DNA of 64,000 bases from Takakia lepidozioides. Lineage: Eukaryota > Streptophyta > Takakiopsida > Takakiales > Takakiaceae. The stretch spans positions 48,777,053 to 48,841,052 of the forward strand of contig CM060732.1 of the NCBI GenBank assembly GCA_030704615.1, in the 5' to 3' direction. Shown here piece by piece: positions 23,331 to 37,300 of the stretch (position 1 is its first letter; the number at the start of each line of letters is the position of its first letter). The position numbers and the translations under genes are program-made. The notes beneath the pieces are model-generated. The model was not told the DNA's origin and did no database searches. It saw only the letters and a program-made list of their open reading frames with translations.

Positions 23331-24282
23331 AAATTTGTTTATCTTGCAAATGTCACTACAAAGAATCGCCGAAATAACGACTCAAAAAACGACTGGAAAT
23401 CCAGTCGTTTCAGTCAAAAAACGACCGATCGACTACGAGTCCGAAAAGACAAGATCTATCGGACAGCCCAATCGTTCCAGTCATTACGTGGTCGGAGTCA
23501 TTCCAGTCAGTCGTGACGCCGACTGCAGGGTAATTTTTAAGGTGTGGCCACGTGGCGTTGACTGAATCTTGGACCTTGACCACAATGGACTTTTGACCGA
23601 GGGGTTCCGACTTCCCCACCGTGTGCACGCCAGGAATATAGCCGCGTGGCTCGGTGTGAAAACTCCACGTGTTTTTTTAGAGGCAGGATACGCGCCGTAG
23701 CCGCGTTGCTTCACGCTGCTGAATAGTTACGATTTCGTACTACACGAGCACTAACCACTAGTTCAAAAATAACTAGCAAGTCGTTTCAACGACTACACGG
23801 TCAGATAGTGAAGTTGTGAACTACGTTTCAGAGTGCTAGACTTGTAGTAGCGACCGGACTAGTGGTTACTTTCAAGGACACACGTGGCGCAGTGAGTTGT
23901 CTGCTAGTTGTCTTCACGACTTGCAAGTGGAGTCGACAACTGGAGTGTTGAAGTGACAAATGCAACTGTAGGTTTGAAATGCACTACCTCACTAGTGACT
24001 ACATCGACTGTGGGTTGGGAACCAGGCACTCCTGCTGGTTGCATTGACTTGGGGGCTGCGACTTGTAGTTCATACATGTGCAATATTGCTTCTACTGTGT
24101 CTGAATAGCAACACGGATGCTACGATCGATCTACTACGGCATTGCAACCAACACAATCTCTGCACATTGGGGATGATCATGTCATTGCCTATGTGATTCA
24201 GACTTCAGACCATACAGACCATGCCATCAATGCACGAAATCAAATGAACTGCATGAAGAAGAGCACGTGACAATGTATTAAG
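23331..24282. other. intergenic, nothing recognised
   Basis: The sequence shows repeated CAGTCGT/AACGACT-type words (about 23380-23520 and 23760-23800) but no coherent repeat unit, gene or RNA. It ends at the target duplication of the foldback element. Confidence 0.4.
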
Positions 24283-24286
24283 ATAA

Positions 24287-25438
24287 CTAGGGAATTCCAA
24301 AAAGGCCTTAATGTGAAATGCATCGAAATTCACTTGATCACCCCCCTAAAAGTGCGCAATTCAATTGAACTGCTAAAACTAGCTTGCAATTCAATTGAAT
24401 TGCTCGTTGGCAATTCCTAGCAATTCAACTGAATTGTTGACTACAATTCAATTGAATTGTAATCTATAATTTTGACCTTATTTTTGTATATATATATTCA
24501 AATTATACTTATACACATATAAGAGTATAAGCTAAAAATACATGTTGCCCGTCTATTCTTGCTGGCCCTCTTTCTTGTGCCCTTGAGGAAATTGTGGAGT
24601 TGTGAAGCCACCCTCAGCCTCTGCGAGAAAGGAGAGCCAGAGACGGAGAGAGATCAGCAACTTCATGTGATTCACTGGCAAAAGAAACATGGCTGGCTCC
24701 GAAAGAAACAGACAAAATCAAACATGACAATTGATGAAAGGCTTCCCCTGCATCATCATGTAATCCCCTAACACTAGTATCTGGCCCAGGACAAAGAAAA
24801 CAAAAAATATGTTCATCTTGAGAACTATAAAAAATAATATTGTTTCGATACCCTTACAAAGGTATCATGTTGAAGTTGGGATATGTGTTCCATATAAAGT
24901 TTAATATATCAAACTCTTACACGTTGATACTCTTACATTGGTATCATGTTTGGTATATGTACATAGCCATATATTGGCACCAACATCTACAAAGAGAGAC
25001 AATCCCGCTTTTACTCTAAGCACTTCGTGACTTCCTCTCTCTCTCTCTCCCTCTCTCTCTCTCTCTCCCTTAGGCTTATCTCGGGCTCAAGCCTTACCAC
25101 GGGCAAAGGATTGACAGATGGACAGCAAGAATAGACGGGCAACATGTATTTTTAGCTTATACTTTTGTATGCGTATATGTATAATTTAAATATATACATA
25201 TATATATAATATATACAGAAATAAGTTAAAAATTAGATATTACAATTCAATTGAATTGTAGTCAGCAATTCAATTGAATTGCCAATTCGCAATTCAATTG
25301 AATCGTGGGTTGTTTTCAAGCTAGTTTTAGCAGTTCAATTGAATTGCCCTTGCAATTCAATTGAATTGCGCACTTTTAGGGGGGTGATCAAGTGAATTGC
25401 TATGCATTTCACATCAAGGCCTTTTTGGAATTCCCTAG
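24287..25438. mobile_element. 1.15-kb foldback/MITE-like element with about 280-315-bp inverted arms
   Basis: The ends are CTAGGGAATTCCAAAAAGGC (24287) and its exact inverse complement ending at 25438. The arms stay complementary inward to about 24564 and 25124 (GTCTATTCTTGCT against AGCAAGAATAGAC). ATAA flanks both ends (24283-24286 and 25439-25442), a probable 4-bp target duplication. Within each arm the self-complementary 16-mer CAATTCAATTGAATTG or near copies recur about four times. The centre holds a CT-rich tract (about 25034-25070) and no transposase frame. It is a non-autonomous DNA element whose superfamily I cannot assign. Confidence 0.8.
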
Positions 25439-25452
25439 ATAACACCTCAAAA

Positions 25453-28400
25453 CTACCCCATACACCATGAAACCACATTTCGTTCAGCCATTTTGTCAAA
25501 CACTCCCTTTGCATCCTTGATGCTCCCGCATTTAGCATACATGTCCATGAGGGCAGTGTCCAGAATGACACTTGGTACAATTCCAGCTTTCATGATGTCA
25601 GCGTGGATTTCTTTACCCTTTTCAAGAGCTGTCAGGCAGGCACAAGCATTGCAAGCAAAAATGAACATAACCTGGTCAGGCTTCGCCCCTTCCTGCAGCA
25701 TTTGTTCATAGGTCCCCAAAGTCTCCATCCAGCACCCATGCTGGGCATATCCTCTGATCATCGCATTCCAGGACACCAAAAAGACTCCCTTTGCATCTTC
25801 GATGCTCCCGCAGTTTGCATACATGTCCACAAGGGTACTGTTCATAATGGTATCTGGTACAATTCCAGTTCTCAAGATATCAGCATGGACCTCTTTGCCT
25901 TTTTCCAGGGCTACCAAGCTTGCACACACATTGCAAACGTAGACAAACGTGACCTGGTTGGGCTTCACCCCCTACCACATCATTCGGTCATAGGTCTCCA
26001 AAGCCTCCATCCCAAACCCATGTTGGGCGTATCCTGCGATCATCGCACTCCATGACACCACATTTCGTTCAGCCATATTGTCGAAGACTCCCTTTGCATC
26101 TTTTATGTTCCCGCATTTGGCATACATGTCCACAAGGGCAGTGTCCAGAATGACATCTGGTACAATTCTAGCGTTCATGATGTCAGCATGGACCTGTTTG
26201 CCTTTTTCCAGGCCTGCCAGGTTTGCACATGCATTACAGATGCAACCGAACGTGACCTGGTCGGGCTTCACCCCTTCCCGCATCATCTGCTCATAGGTCC
26301 CCAAAGCCTCCATCCCAAACCCATGCTGGGCATATCCTGTGCTCATCGCATTCCACGACACCACATCTCGTTCAGCCATGTTGTCAAAGACTCTCTTTGC
26401 AACCTTCATGCTCCCGCATTTGGCATACATGTCTACAAACAAATGAGAATGCAAACAAATGTGACATGGTCAGGCTTCGCCCCTTCCCGCATCTTTTGCT
26501 CATAGGTCCCCAAAGCCTCCATCCCACACCCATGCTGGGCATATCCTGTGATCATCGCATTCCATGACACCACATCTCATTCAGCCATGTTGTCAAATAC
26601 TCTCTTTGCAACCTTCATGCTCCCGCATTTCGCATACATGTCAACAAGGCTATTGTTCAAAATCATATTTGGTACAATGTCAGTTTGGACCCTTTTCCAG
26701 GGCTGCCAGTCTCGCACAAGCCTTGCAAATGCAAACAAATGTGACCTGATCGGGCATCACCCCTTGCAGTATCATTTGATCATATGTCTCGAAGGCATTC
26801 CTACCACAACCATGCTTGGTATATCCTGCCACTATATTGTTGAACACTAGACAGGCCTCCCTTACACTCCCATATTTGGCATACATGTTAACAAGGGCAG
26901 TCTCCCAATTTATATATGATGAAATTCCAGCTTTGATAATGTCATCATGGATATCTTGCCCTTCTCCAGGGCCACCATGCTGGCAACAACATTGAGAACA
27001 CAAATGAATGTGGCTTGCACACGCATTACAAATGCACACAAACGTGATGTGGTCGGGCCTCCCCCTTCCCCCATAATGGACCTCTTTGCCCTTTTCCAGG
27101 GCTGCCAGGCTTGCACAAGCATTAAAAATGCACACAAACATGATGTGGTAGCACTTCACCCCTTCCCTCATCATTTGCTCATAGGTTTCCAAGGCCTCCG
27201 TCCCGCGCCCCTGCTGTGTAGATCCTGCAAGCATCGCGTTCCACGACACCAAATCTCATTCAGCCATATTGTTGAACATTCCCACCGCATCCTCAATGCG
27301 CCCACATTTGGCATATATGTCCACGAGGGTATTGTTCATAATCACATCTGGTACAATTCCAGCTTTGGTGATGCAACCATGCACCTCTTTGCCCTTTTCC
27401 AGGATTGCCAAGCTTGCACACGCACTGCAAACGCACACAAATGTGATGTGGTCAGGCTTCACCCCTTCCACCATCATTTGCTCATAGGTCTCCAAAGCCT
27501 CCATCCCGCGTCCCTGATGTGCATACCCTGCAAGTATCGCGTTCCACAACACCACATCTCGTTCAGCCATAGTGTTGAACACTCCTTTCGCATCCTCAAT
27601 GCTCCCACATTTGGCATACATGTCCACCAGAGCAGTGTTCGGTGTTCCCTGCTCCTTTAGTTCTCGCGCCTTTGTTGTGCATATCCTGCAATCATTGCAC
27701 TCCATGACACCACATCTCGTTCAGCCATACTGTCGAACACTCCCTTTGCATCCTCGATGCACCCACATTTGGCATACATATCCACCAGGGCAGTGTTCAG
27801 AATGACATCCGGTACAAGTCCAGATTTGACAATGTCACCATGGACCTCTTTGCACTTTTCCAGGGCTGCCAGGTGTGCACACGCATTGCAAATGCAAACA
27901 AACGTTCTGTGGTTGGGCTTCACCCTTTGGCACATCATTTGCTCATAGGTCTCCAAAGCCTCCATCATGCACCCTTACTATGCATATCCTGCAATCATCG
28001 CACTCCACGACACCACATCTCGTTCAGCCATACTGTCGAATACTCCCTTCATACATGTCCACAAGGGTATTGTTCATAATGACATTTGGTACAATTGCAG
28101 CTCTGACAACGTCGCCATGGACCTCTTTGCCCTTTTCCAGAGCTGCCAGGCTTGCACACGCATTGCAAATGCACACAAATGTGATGTGCTCGGGCTTCAC
28201 CCCTTCTCCCATCATTTGATCATAGGTCTTCAAAGCCTCCATACCACGTCCCTGTTGTGCATACCCTGCAAGCATTGCGGTCCATGACATCACATCTCAT
28301 TCAGCCATAGTGTTGAAAACTCCCTTCGCATTCTTAATGCACCCACATTTGGCATACATGTCCACCAGGGTAGTGTTCAGAATGACATCTGGTACAATTC

Positions 28401-28670
28401 CAGCTTTGACGATGTCACATGGACCTCTTTCCCCTTTTCCAGAGCTCCTAGGCTTGCACACGCATTGCATACACAAACAAATGTGATGTAGTTGGGCTTC
28501 ACCCCTTCGCGCAGCATTTGCTCATAGGTCTCCAAAGCATTCCTACCACATCCATGCTTGGTAAATCCTGCCAACATTATATTCCACGTGATCAAAGATC
28601 TTTGAGGCATTCTGTTGAACACTTGGTGAGCATCCATGATGCTCCCGTGCTTAACATACATGTTGACAAG
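25453..28670 (-). pseudogene. broken PPR array (PLS-class), about 12 repeat units
   Basis: Minus-strand frames repeat a unit of about 101 residues: LVDMYAKCGSIEDAKGVF, NMAERDVVSWNAMIAGYAQH, GMEALETYEQMM, GVKPDQVTFVCICNACASL, ALEKGKEVHADI and AGIVPDVIL. These are the P, L and S motifs of plant PLS-class PPR proteins, which bind organelle RNA for editing. Units start near 28660, 28360, 28060, 27795, 27640, 27330, 26900, 26650, 26440, 26130, 25830 and 25540. The frame is lost repeatedly: a one-base deletion near 28425, a deletion inside a unit near 28050, a missing NMAERD near 25780, and TGA replacing CGA after MAE at about 28302, 27257 and 26578. No E or DYW domain follows. Units resemble each other strongly at DNA level, so they amplified in tandem before or during decay. 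This is not one usable gene. Confidence 0.82.
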
Positions 28671-31600
28671 GATATTGAGTAGAAAAACATTTGGCGTGAA
28701 TCACAATCCAACCCCTTGAGTCCCACAGGCAACTTATATGTACTCAAATGTGGGTGCCTCCACTTTAGTTATCTGCACGGCTTTCCGATAGGTCAAAATT
28801 CCAGTCACACATCTAGTAATTTACAGTCCACCCAAACTTGTAAGGATCAGTACTGCAGGAAGGGCTGCAGACTCACAATCCTCCAGATAGTCAAAGATAG
28901 AAAGAAGCTTGGTCACCTCAAGCAAGGCATGGGGATCGTTTTAATGTAGTGGGCCCGCTGCCACGTCCCTGTCGGCCTCATTCCCCCAAAATTCAGAGGC
29001 TATTTATATAATATATGACATAGGTACACATTGTTTTATTTCAACTAATTAAATAATTGTTATTATTTTTATATTAAGTTATAACTATTTTTAATAATAT
29101 ATGTTTTTATGGTAACGTATGCCTTTGTTTTTTAGTGTGTTAAATCGTTTATTCATTTATAATCCTATAATACATTTTCTTCAACAGCTTATTTCAAAGT
29201 ATGCACATTCATAATATATGCCATACTATGACATATTGGGCATTGTGATGTTAGGTGTAATGGTACATAGATACATCCACCTTAGGTATGGCATTGTGCA
29301 TGTATGGGATAAGCACGACTCACATTGTGCATAGTGGCATGCCAGTTATGGCACATGGGCACAATGAAGTAACTTAATGAAATAGATGAGGTGCAAATGG
29401 GCCACTGGCCTGAGCAAACGTTCCATTTGATGTACATTTCAAAGAATATATTTTCATATTCTTGACAGATTGGCTGTTCCTGGCATAGGTGCAAGTGGGG
29501 ACACTATATTCCGGATTACTATCCTGGAGTGTGGCCCTACCTTTGTCGATACTCGGTGTTTTGGGTAAAAAGTCCTGGCCCCCGGATTCCTGTTTCACAA
29601 AGCCAAAGTAGCAGGAGGTCTTTGGTGCCGACTGTGAGAGCCTTGTCCAATCAGCCCGTTCTAGCACGTGTTTGTGATTGACAATTGAGGGCAGCATTGA
29701 GAACAGTATGGGTTGATCATTAATACGCACGGATTTCAAGCTATCGTTGGTCCTACTGTACCTGTTCATTTAAAGCACAATGACCAAGGCAGCGGCCCAT
29801 GGAATAAATGCTAACCTTGGCTATAGTAACTAGTTACAAAATTGAGATCCAAAAATGAAGGCTTCAAGCCTAGATGATAATTGACTCCATCTCCGTATGT
29901 ACAGAGAGTTGTAGCTCGCTCCAACAAAGTATTTTCATCCCATATTTTTATATAACTATGTCAACTCCATACTTTAATAGTAGCTTTTTGGCTATTTTTC
30001 GCCTAAAGACAAGGGCAATTAATCAGGGTTACAATGTTACAATCCCTGTTCCTCTTTAAAAAAAAGAAAAAAAAAAGGGGGGGCTTAACTCCGCCACACT
30101 CTGCTGGGAACACTGATGGAACTTTTTGCATGCGATCAGGAGGCTGCTGTCCTGACCAGTGTTGCACCGATATTTGACTCAGCCCTCAAACCCCCCTCCC
30201 CTTCCCAACGTCCCAAGCGGGATATATATATGTGGATCTGCCAGAGGTTAAAAAAACAAATATCCGCCTCCTATAAGAACTGCCGTTGAGAACCGGTGGT
30301 TTTGTCTTTTTTTTAAATTTGATTTGAACAGGAACTAGTGGCCAAAAGAAGCAGGTTATGAACCAATATATCCGGCATTGAAATCCGGAGGTTAAAATCA
30401 GGATAAGAGCAGGTTTATTAGTTCACTTGACATAAAGGAGGTGGGCCAGAGTCATGAGTCTTCATTTCATTTCTACTCATCACGTTCAATGGGGCACGTT
30501 TCGGAGGTGCACGCATTTTTCATTAGTATTTTTTAATACATTAGATTTATAGTTGGGGTAACTTTATGTTATTAAAATAAAATAAAATTTGTTTGATGAC
30601 TGCCGGAGGCCATCCTCATAAGCTCCATTTGTCCATAACCGCATAGGGTTAAATTTTGTATTTGTTGCCAACCGGCAGGATATTAGCAACGAAAAAGCTC
30701 CAAAACCCCGGAACCCAAGGATGTGAACACAAAGTTAAAGCTAAACTTCCGTAACCGGCAGATATTAAAAAAAATCAAATAACCGCACAACACTGGTCCT
30801 GACTCCTCGTGCTGTCGTGCAAGTTGAGGCCTTGTTCTTGTGCAAGTTGACAAGTGGGAAGTGGGACCTGGTATGATTGAGCTCTCACCTTGTCAATCAA
30901 TGATGAACAGTGGTTTTTGTACTAGCTTGTACTTCATCTCATTGCTAGTCAGCAATAAGTCAGAACGAGCAGCTATGGTGGGCAATAGATAGTACCTATC
31001 CCTAAAAAACTTGCAAGTCTCTTCTCATGTAACACGATAAGCGAAGGGAGAGCTTGCATGTACCAGCTTGAGCATTTGAGCACCGCGTACAACAAAGAGG
31101 GGCATTTTTAGGGTTTAAAAGGAAATGAAAGGTAGCTGGAGCTTGGAAGGGGCCATGGGCATTGGGTGTCTATTTTTGTGGTTATATTCTTAAGAAAATA
31201 GATGTTTTCTCTTCTCATGTGCCTAATTCTAAAAAATTGTAGCATGCAATGCCTAATTTGAGAACATGATGAGCATATACCTTAATCAAGTATATATATC
31301 TGTTTTTCAAAACATGCCTAATTTTCTGATTGATTGATTTCGCAAAAATGACTAATCCGTTGTCAAGGAACGGTATTCTCGTTCCTTCTCCCCCGTCTTT
31401 AATGGTAGATGGCCCACAAGAAACCGTCTAAAAGCTGGGACGGAGACATCTGATAATACGGATATGTGGATCTGCCCCTAAGGCACAAAAGGATGGCCTG
31501 GTTAGGAACCCCCGGATATGAAGAGCGGAGGTATACCCATTATTTCCCATTGCTTGCTCCTCTACTAATTTTAATCTACTATTCAGCCACGGAAGTTATT

Positions 31601-34314
31601 CTGTGGACGAAAGCGGCTGTGACCTGTTTAGGGTCGCATCGGCCTTTAGGGATTAACCTGCAAATAAGAACTCGGATATGGTAACTAGGATTTTATTTTT
31701 ATTTTTTTAATAAAAAGGGAAAAAGCTTAACTGCCGGCTCGACCCGTTTCCATATATCATCCAGATCTTTAACTATTGCAGATGTGGATGGAATTCATCC
31801 ATACCTGAAGTGAAATTATAGCCTGCGACCTGACTCAGCCTGTCCAGCCAAAAAAATAGAAAACTTTTAAACGCTCCAGCCTGTAGGATTTCTAGAAAAC
31901 GGCGGGGTCCCAGATTTGGGCCCCCACCTAGTTGACAGTCGACGTGGCAGGCACCGTATGCCCCGCAAGCGTGTGGCAATCCAGCCCAGCGCAGCCACCC
32001 ACCCTTGCGTGGCCACGTGGCAACCCGTCGCCGTAAAGTAATGTCTGACGTGGCAAAGTTTCAGGCCAGTTTTTTTTTTGTTTTTTTGCCAGTTTAACTT
32101 TGAACAAGTAATGATCTACACCAGCCCATTTTTTTTCATTGAGGGCGCACTGCTCCCCAGATCCCAGGCGAAATGTGTGGGTTCCCCTGGTGCTTTCTGG
32201 CACCGGCTGCCCAGGGAGCGGCGAAGTTTCTTATTTTTGGCCCTTTTTTTTTGCAGAGGGGTGTCGCGGGTCAACTTTTTTTGGTGCAATCTCCGCCTAA
32301 AAAGGTTGGGCTGACCTATTTTTTCCTTGAATTCTGACAATGTTTTGGCATATGGCTGTCAATGTTACATTGCAATGGTTTCACCACGGAAATTTCAAAA
32401 TTCGTAAAATTTATGTGTTTTATCATTTAATCCTAATGCTTGCTCCATTGCATGGTCAAAGCAACAAACTATGATTTTAATTTTTTGTGGACATGATTTG
32501 TCCCAACAAAATTATTATAATATTCTATAATCTGGCTCCCACATTTGGTATGGAGGTGCAGGTGCTAGGTGTACATCTATATGTAAGGTTCATTCTCATG
32601 GATGAATGTTGGTAGGTTGATAAGGTGAAATTAATGGGCTGGGTACTTTTTTTGAACCTAGGCAGTTAAGGGTTAAATGATATTAAAATAAACCACAGGG
32701 AAAACTTCACCTTAGGCCCCAAACTTAGTCGAAATGAAGATCTGTTCCGGTCTGGGTATGTGAGAAATGTCTCACGTAGGATAGATTCCAGAAAGATCCT
32801 GCACCGTCCTAGACTTTGGGTAAGTTATATATGCTTCAGCCGCTCAGCCTAAGGTAGTTCCTCCTCCATACTTGTCATCTCCAGGAAAACCCCAGGGGTA
32901 AACCACCAACTACTAGGGCACGATCTACATATACGACAACGCAGGCGATGAACACCAGAAGAACCAGACTAGGTGTCACATCCAAGGACAGATCTCAATG
33001 CTTATTTTTCTTGCTCCGACAACAATTTTGGAAGGTGGAGGGCACCGTCCTTTTCCCGATCCCATCAGGGGATACGGTAGTAAAGAAAACTAAATGTGGA
33101 CATTTCTGACAGGCAAGCAGTCGATTGAAGGATTGGTAAATGCAGTGACAAGAGCATGGCCAGCAGCGGCCATTTCAGACGCGCCAACTCCATTCTGCCG
33201 TGGCCGGCGGTTTCGGGGCTCTCCCAGCGTAGTGTTGGCTGTCTCGCAAATCCGCACATCTAGAATTCCGTTGCCGTCCCCCAACCCCCCCAAGGCAACG
33301 TCTTATCGGGGCATTCTCGCTCACATGTGTTGACAGGTGGCATGGTAGGTGGCCGGGCCCACAAGTCAACGTAACCATCTCAGCCTGGCGCGCATCTCAG
33401 CCGTGCGCCCAGCTAGAGGGGGGGTTGCCGTGGGAGGCTGCCGTGCTGCTGGCCTTCACACCAGCTGCCACACTAGTATATGGGCTCCGGGCCAAAAATG
33501 GCCTAGTATAATGCCGTTGGCGTGTCTGTTTACCGCGCCACTGCTGGTCATGCTCTAACTTATCTGAAGTACGAGAGCAGTCTGGTGATGCCAATCCGTC
33601 TCCCTCGCTCATACCGGCAGTTTTTAGTGCAGGTGAGGTCCACGTGATCCACTTGCAAAAGGATGTAGGCTAGAGTTACTTGATCTTGATTCGGACATGC
33701 TGGCCTGACACAGTCTTCCCTAGCATTATTGCACGTGTTTGTCAAATTTTAGCACGTTTAGATCTTTTCCTCGCCTATTTGTGGAGGGTTCCGGGCCCCG
33801 GCAAGTTGGTCCGCATTATGCACTGCTAGATCTGTGCAGGTACAGTGTTTGTTTCTGAAGGGCACCTTAGACTTGCATTGTAATCGCACCCGCCTCTGGC
33901 AGTCTTGGGAAGCTGCCAAGGTTGTGTGTGGAGTACGTAGTGTGAGCTGTTGGCAAACCATCTCGTAAGGTACGTAAGGTTGCTATGCTGTATGTTGCTG
34001 GGTGTACAGTTGGGAGCATTGTGGTTGCGTTTCTCGCTACTCCCCGACTGGAAATGCACCCACGGGTGGATCATCTCTCTCTCAGGCGCACGAACTTGTT
34101 CGTTGATTTTGTCCATCTCTCGGACGTTTCTCACTGGGGCGGCTATCTTTTGCATGACCTTCAAAGGTTAACACACCCGTGCATTATGGGTTCTCCCTGG
34201 AGACTGTCTGTTGGTTTGAATGATAAGGGATGATCTGCAATCGATTTAGCTTGTCCTTTTCGGAGATACAGACGCTTTGGAATTTTACTAAACTGGAGAT
34301 GTATGCTACAGGGA
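28671..34314. other. 5.6-kb gene-poor intergenic region
   Basis: AT-rich tracts (28990-29240, 30530-30600, 32400-32530) and homopolymer-rich stretches (A/G run at 30057-30083; T runs near 32070-32130 and 32240-32280) dominate. A 131-codon minus-strand frame at 29374-29769 has no recognisable motif and could at best be an exon upstream of the PPR array. The last few hundred bases are the presumed lipoxygenase promoter and 5' UTR; a leading exon could hide there. No RNA gene was seen. Confidence 0.45.
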
Positions 34315-34317
34315 AAG

Positions 34318-37300
34318 ATGCAGGCCCTGGGTGGTCTGACGAAGCTGCTGCAGAAAAAGGACAGTGACGGCGACTTCGTAAGTCTGGAAGGAACGCTGAT
34401 TGTTCGCAAGAAAGGTTTGCTGAGCAACGTGCCCACTGGCACCGGCTTAGTGCATAATGCCTCGGATCTGTTGCTCAACAAGGGTGTGACCCTCCAGCTC
34501 GTCAGTTCCGATCGATTGGACGGTGGTGGGTTTACTCTTCCCTCCAACAACAATTAGAAAAAGTTGGCTGGAACAGCATGCTATTATCGTTCTGTGACTT
34601 GCAGTGAGTCGCATTCATGAAGTCATTTGCTTTAGTGTGCTGACGTGAGAATCAACCTCAGTACGACGTGTCGAGGACTGAGTATTGCCCCTCAACTCTT
34701 AAGCGTAAAGCAATCAGGGGGGCGCGTTGGGCGGTGCCAGTACTAGTTGTCATTGTGAGAATTCATATACTGGACTCCAGCGTCTCGATCAGTGGGAGTG
34801 ATTGAACAGGTATCTCCGGAGACTACTGCGCTGAGGAGTTGTCTCGATCTAGTTCACTTACAGACTACGAGAAGATTCATGTGGGGCCGTCTTTTCTCAT
34901 TGGCGGTAGCGATAACTTTCACTAAGGTGACTGGTAGCATATTACCAGACGAGAAATGAACGATAGAATAGATCTCTGAAGCTGTATGAAGCTTCGAGGG
35001 GCGTCTTGACATAGCATTGAACCGCGCTTCAAATCTTTTCGAGTCGGTAATCTAAGAATCGTTACGACTGGTTCTTATGAAAAACCGGTCCCCCTCTTAT
35101 TGTATGCAACAGGAGTAGGACGTCCTCCTCCCCCGTTGCTGTGTGGCCGGATTTGTGCAGGTTCCGAGATTTTGTTCTCTTTGCATCTTAAACCTGCTGC
35201 ATGCTTGATAAACATTGAACTCCTTAAAGACAGAATATTTTAATATTCTTTAAATATTGTGGACTCATTGTGGATTTCAGGCGTCCAATTCTTTCGTGTT
35301 GTTTTAGACCGATTCAAACCGGTTTTGAACCATCGTTTCGAATCGGACCTGGCTACATCATCAATAAGGTCTGCCCACCTAAATTGTTTATTGAAATCCT
35401 TCACTCTATTTGTTGAGAACTCTTATTCTAATGCTCCTTGCTGTTCCTGCTGCAGGCTCAAGCATTGGAAAGTTCAGCAAGGAATGTGATGTGGAGAATT
35501 GGCTTAGTGTCACGGGGGGTGAATCCACATACAAGGTGACTCTGAAGGTGCCTAGAGATTTCGGGACACCAGGGGCCCTACTTGTGCGCAATACTTATAG
35601 TTTCGAGTTCTTCCTCGTCTCTTTCAACGTCGTACTGCCAAATAGGAGGAGTGTTTACTTCCCATGTTACTCCTGGGTTTACCATGTGAAGAAGTACAAG
35701 GGCGAACGCATCTTTTTCAGCAATCAGGTGCTGCACTGAGCTCTGGATTTTTCCTCAAATACTCATTGAGCTACTATTCGTCTGACCTGTTTATGCCATC
35801 CCATGTGTACACCGCGCAGATCATCCCTATGTACATCTAGATACGTAGCAGTCCTGAATGAACTGAACGTTGGGCACTTCAGGTTTGTGAAACACTTTGT
35901 GAGCTATTAGTGTGCCTAGCTTTTGGAGGATAGGAATATTTTATGTTCAGTCATAAGCTATGAACATTACACGAATTAGCAGCAGCTTGGATTGACGAAA
36001 CGTGCACATGTCATTCAGGCCTTGTCTTTTGACAATTGGTGGTTCCAACAGGTGTACTTGCCAGACAAGACGCCCGAAGGCCTGCTGCAACTGCGTGAGT
36101 CAGAACTGGTGACCATGCGCGGCGATGGTCGTGGTGAAAGACACGAATGGGATAGGATTTATGACTACGACCTCTACAATGACCTGGGTGATCCTAATAA
36201 ACCAGAGATGAAGAGACCCGGTTTGGGAGGCCAGGACTTGCCCTTTCCACGCCGGTGCCGAACTAATCGAAAGCGTCACGACAAAGGCAATTACTTTAAA
36301 GCTATTTGACAAAATCAGTCTTTTGAAGAATCTGGTCCTCAAAATGAAAAGTTGGAACTTGCTTATCCTAGTAATTCTCATCAGACTTGCAATCGACTAG
36401 CTTCACTGAGTGTAGAAATGTCCTAAGGGTTCGGCTTGGTATTTTGCAGATCCATCGGCTGAGACCTCAGCGAAAGGAAGCTCTGGGTGTTACGTTCCCC
36501 GCGATGAGCAGTATGATGCACAGAAGCAGTCTGACTTTCTCTTTGACAACGTGGTCGCCCTTGGCCACAATCTGTTGCCTTCCCTCAGGAACTTACTCTT
36601 AGGCAGCAATGAGTTTAAGTGTTTCAAGGATGTGCTTAGCCTGTACCTGGAGGGTATTGATTACGATTCGAAATTGAGGGCCCTACAAGCGAGCTCTGCC
36701 AACGGTGAAATTGACCCTCTCCAAGTGCTGGCAGATCTGGGTGTTGATAGGCAGAAGAGTAGCTTGAAGTTCCCCAAGCCTCAAATTCTTCTAAGTGAGT
36801 ACACTGTCACATATATCCAACTCATCCCGTGGGTGTAAGGGCTGTAGAATCTCAATTTGCATTCTTTCCGTTGCTCCCATGTTCCCCCAATATCTGTAGG
36901 CATTTCCTCTGCAATTATCTTCTTGTAGACGAGAGTGAATCTCTTTCTTCCTGTGTCTTCCTGTTACAGATCATTGTCATCATTCAAAGTTGGATAATCA
37001 TCAGACCCTTTGAGCGCCAAAGCAGAGTGTGGTGGGGGCGCCCTTCATTTTACAGGAGGGATGTGCCTTTGCATGATATTTAAAGTATAGTAACTCTTAC
37101 TGCTGGTTTGGAGCCTGATCTGTCCAATGGTCAGGTACATAGCTCTGAGCGATCAAGGTCGTCCACCAGCAGGGAACATAGATCTTCGAGAGCCGTGTAC
37201 GAATGTCAACCTTAATGGGCATGTGTGTATTTGGTTGCAGCTGGCGACGAAGCATGGAGGGATGATGAGGAGTTTGCCCGTCAAAGACTTGCTGGCATCA

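Noticed and set aside
29374-29769. 131-codon minus-strand frame as a gene
   Set aside because: No motif, no clear splice context and average composition. It is kept only as a remark in the intergenic entry.
33065-33612. Overlapping frames on both strands in a GC-richer patch
   Set aside because: Several frames are open at once because stop codons are rare in GC-rich sequence. None resembles a known protein.
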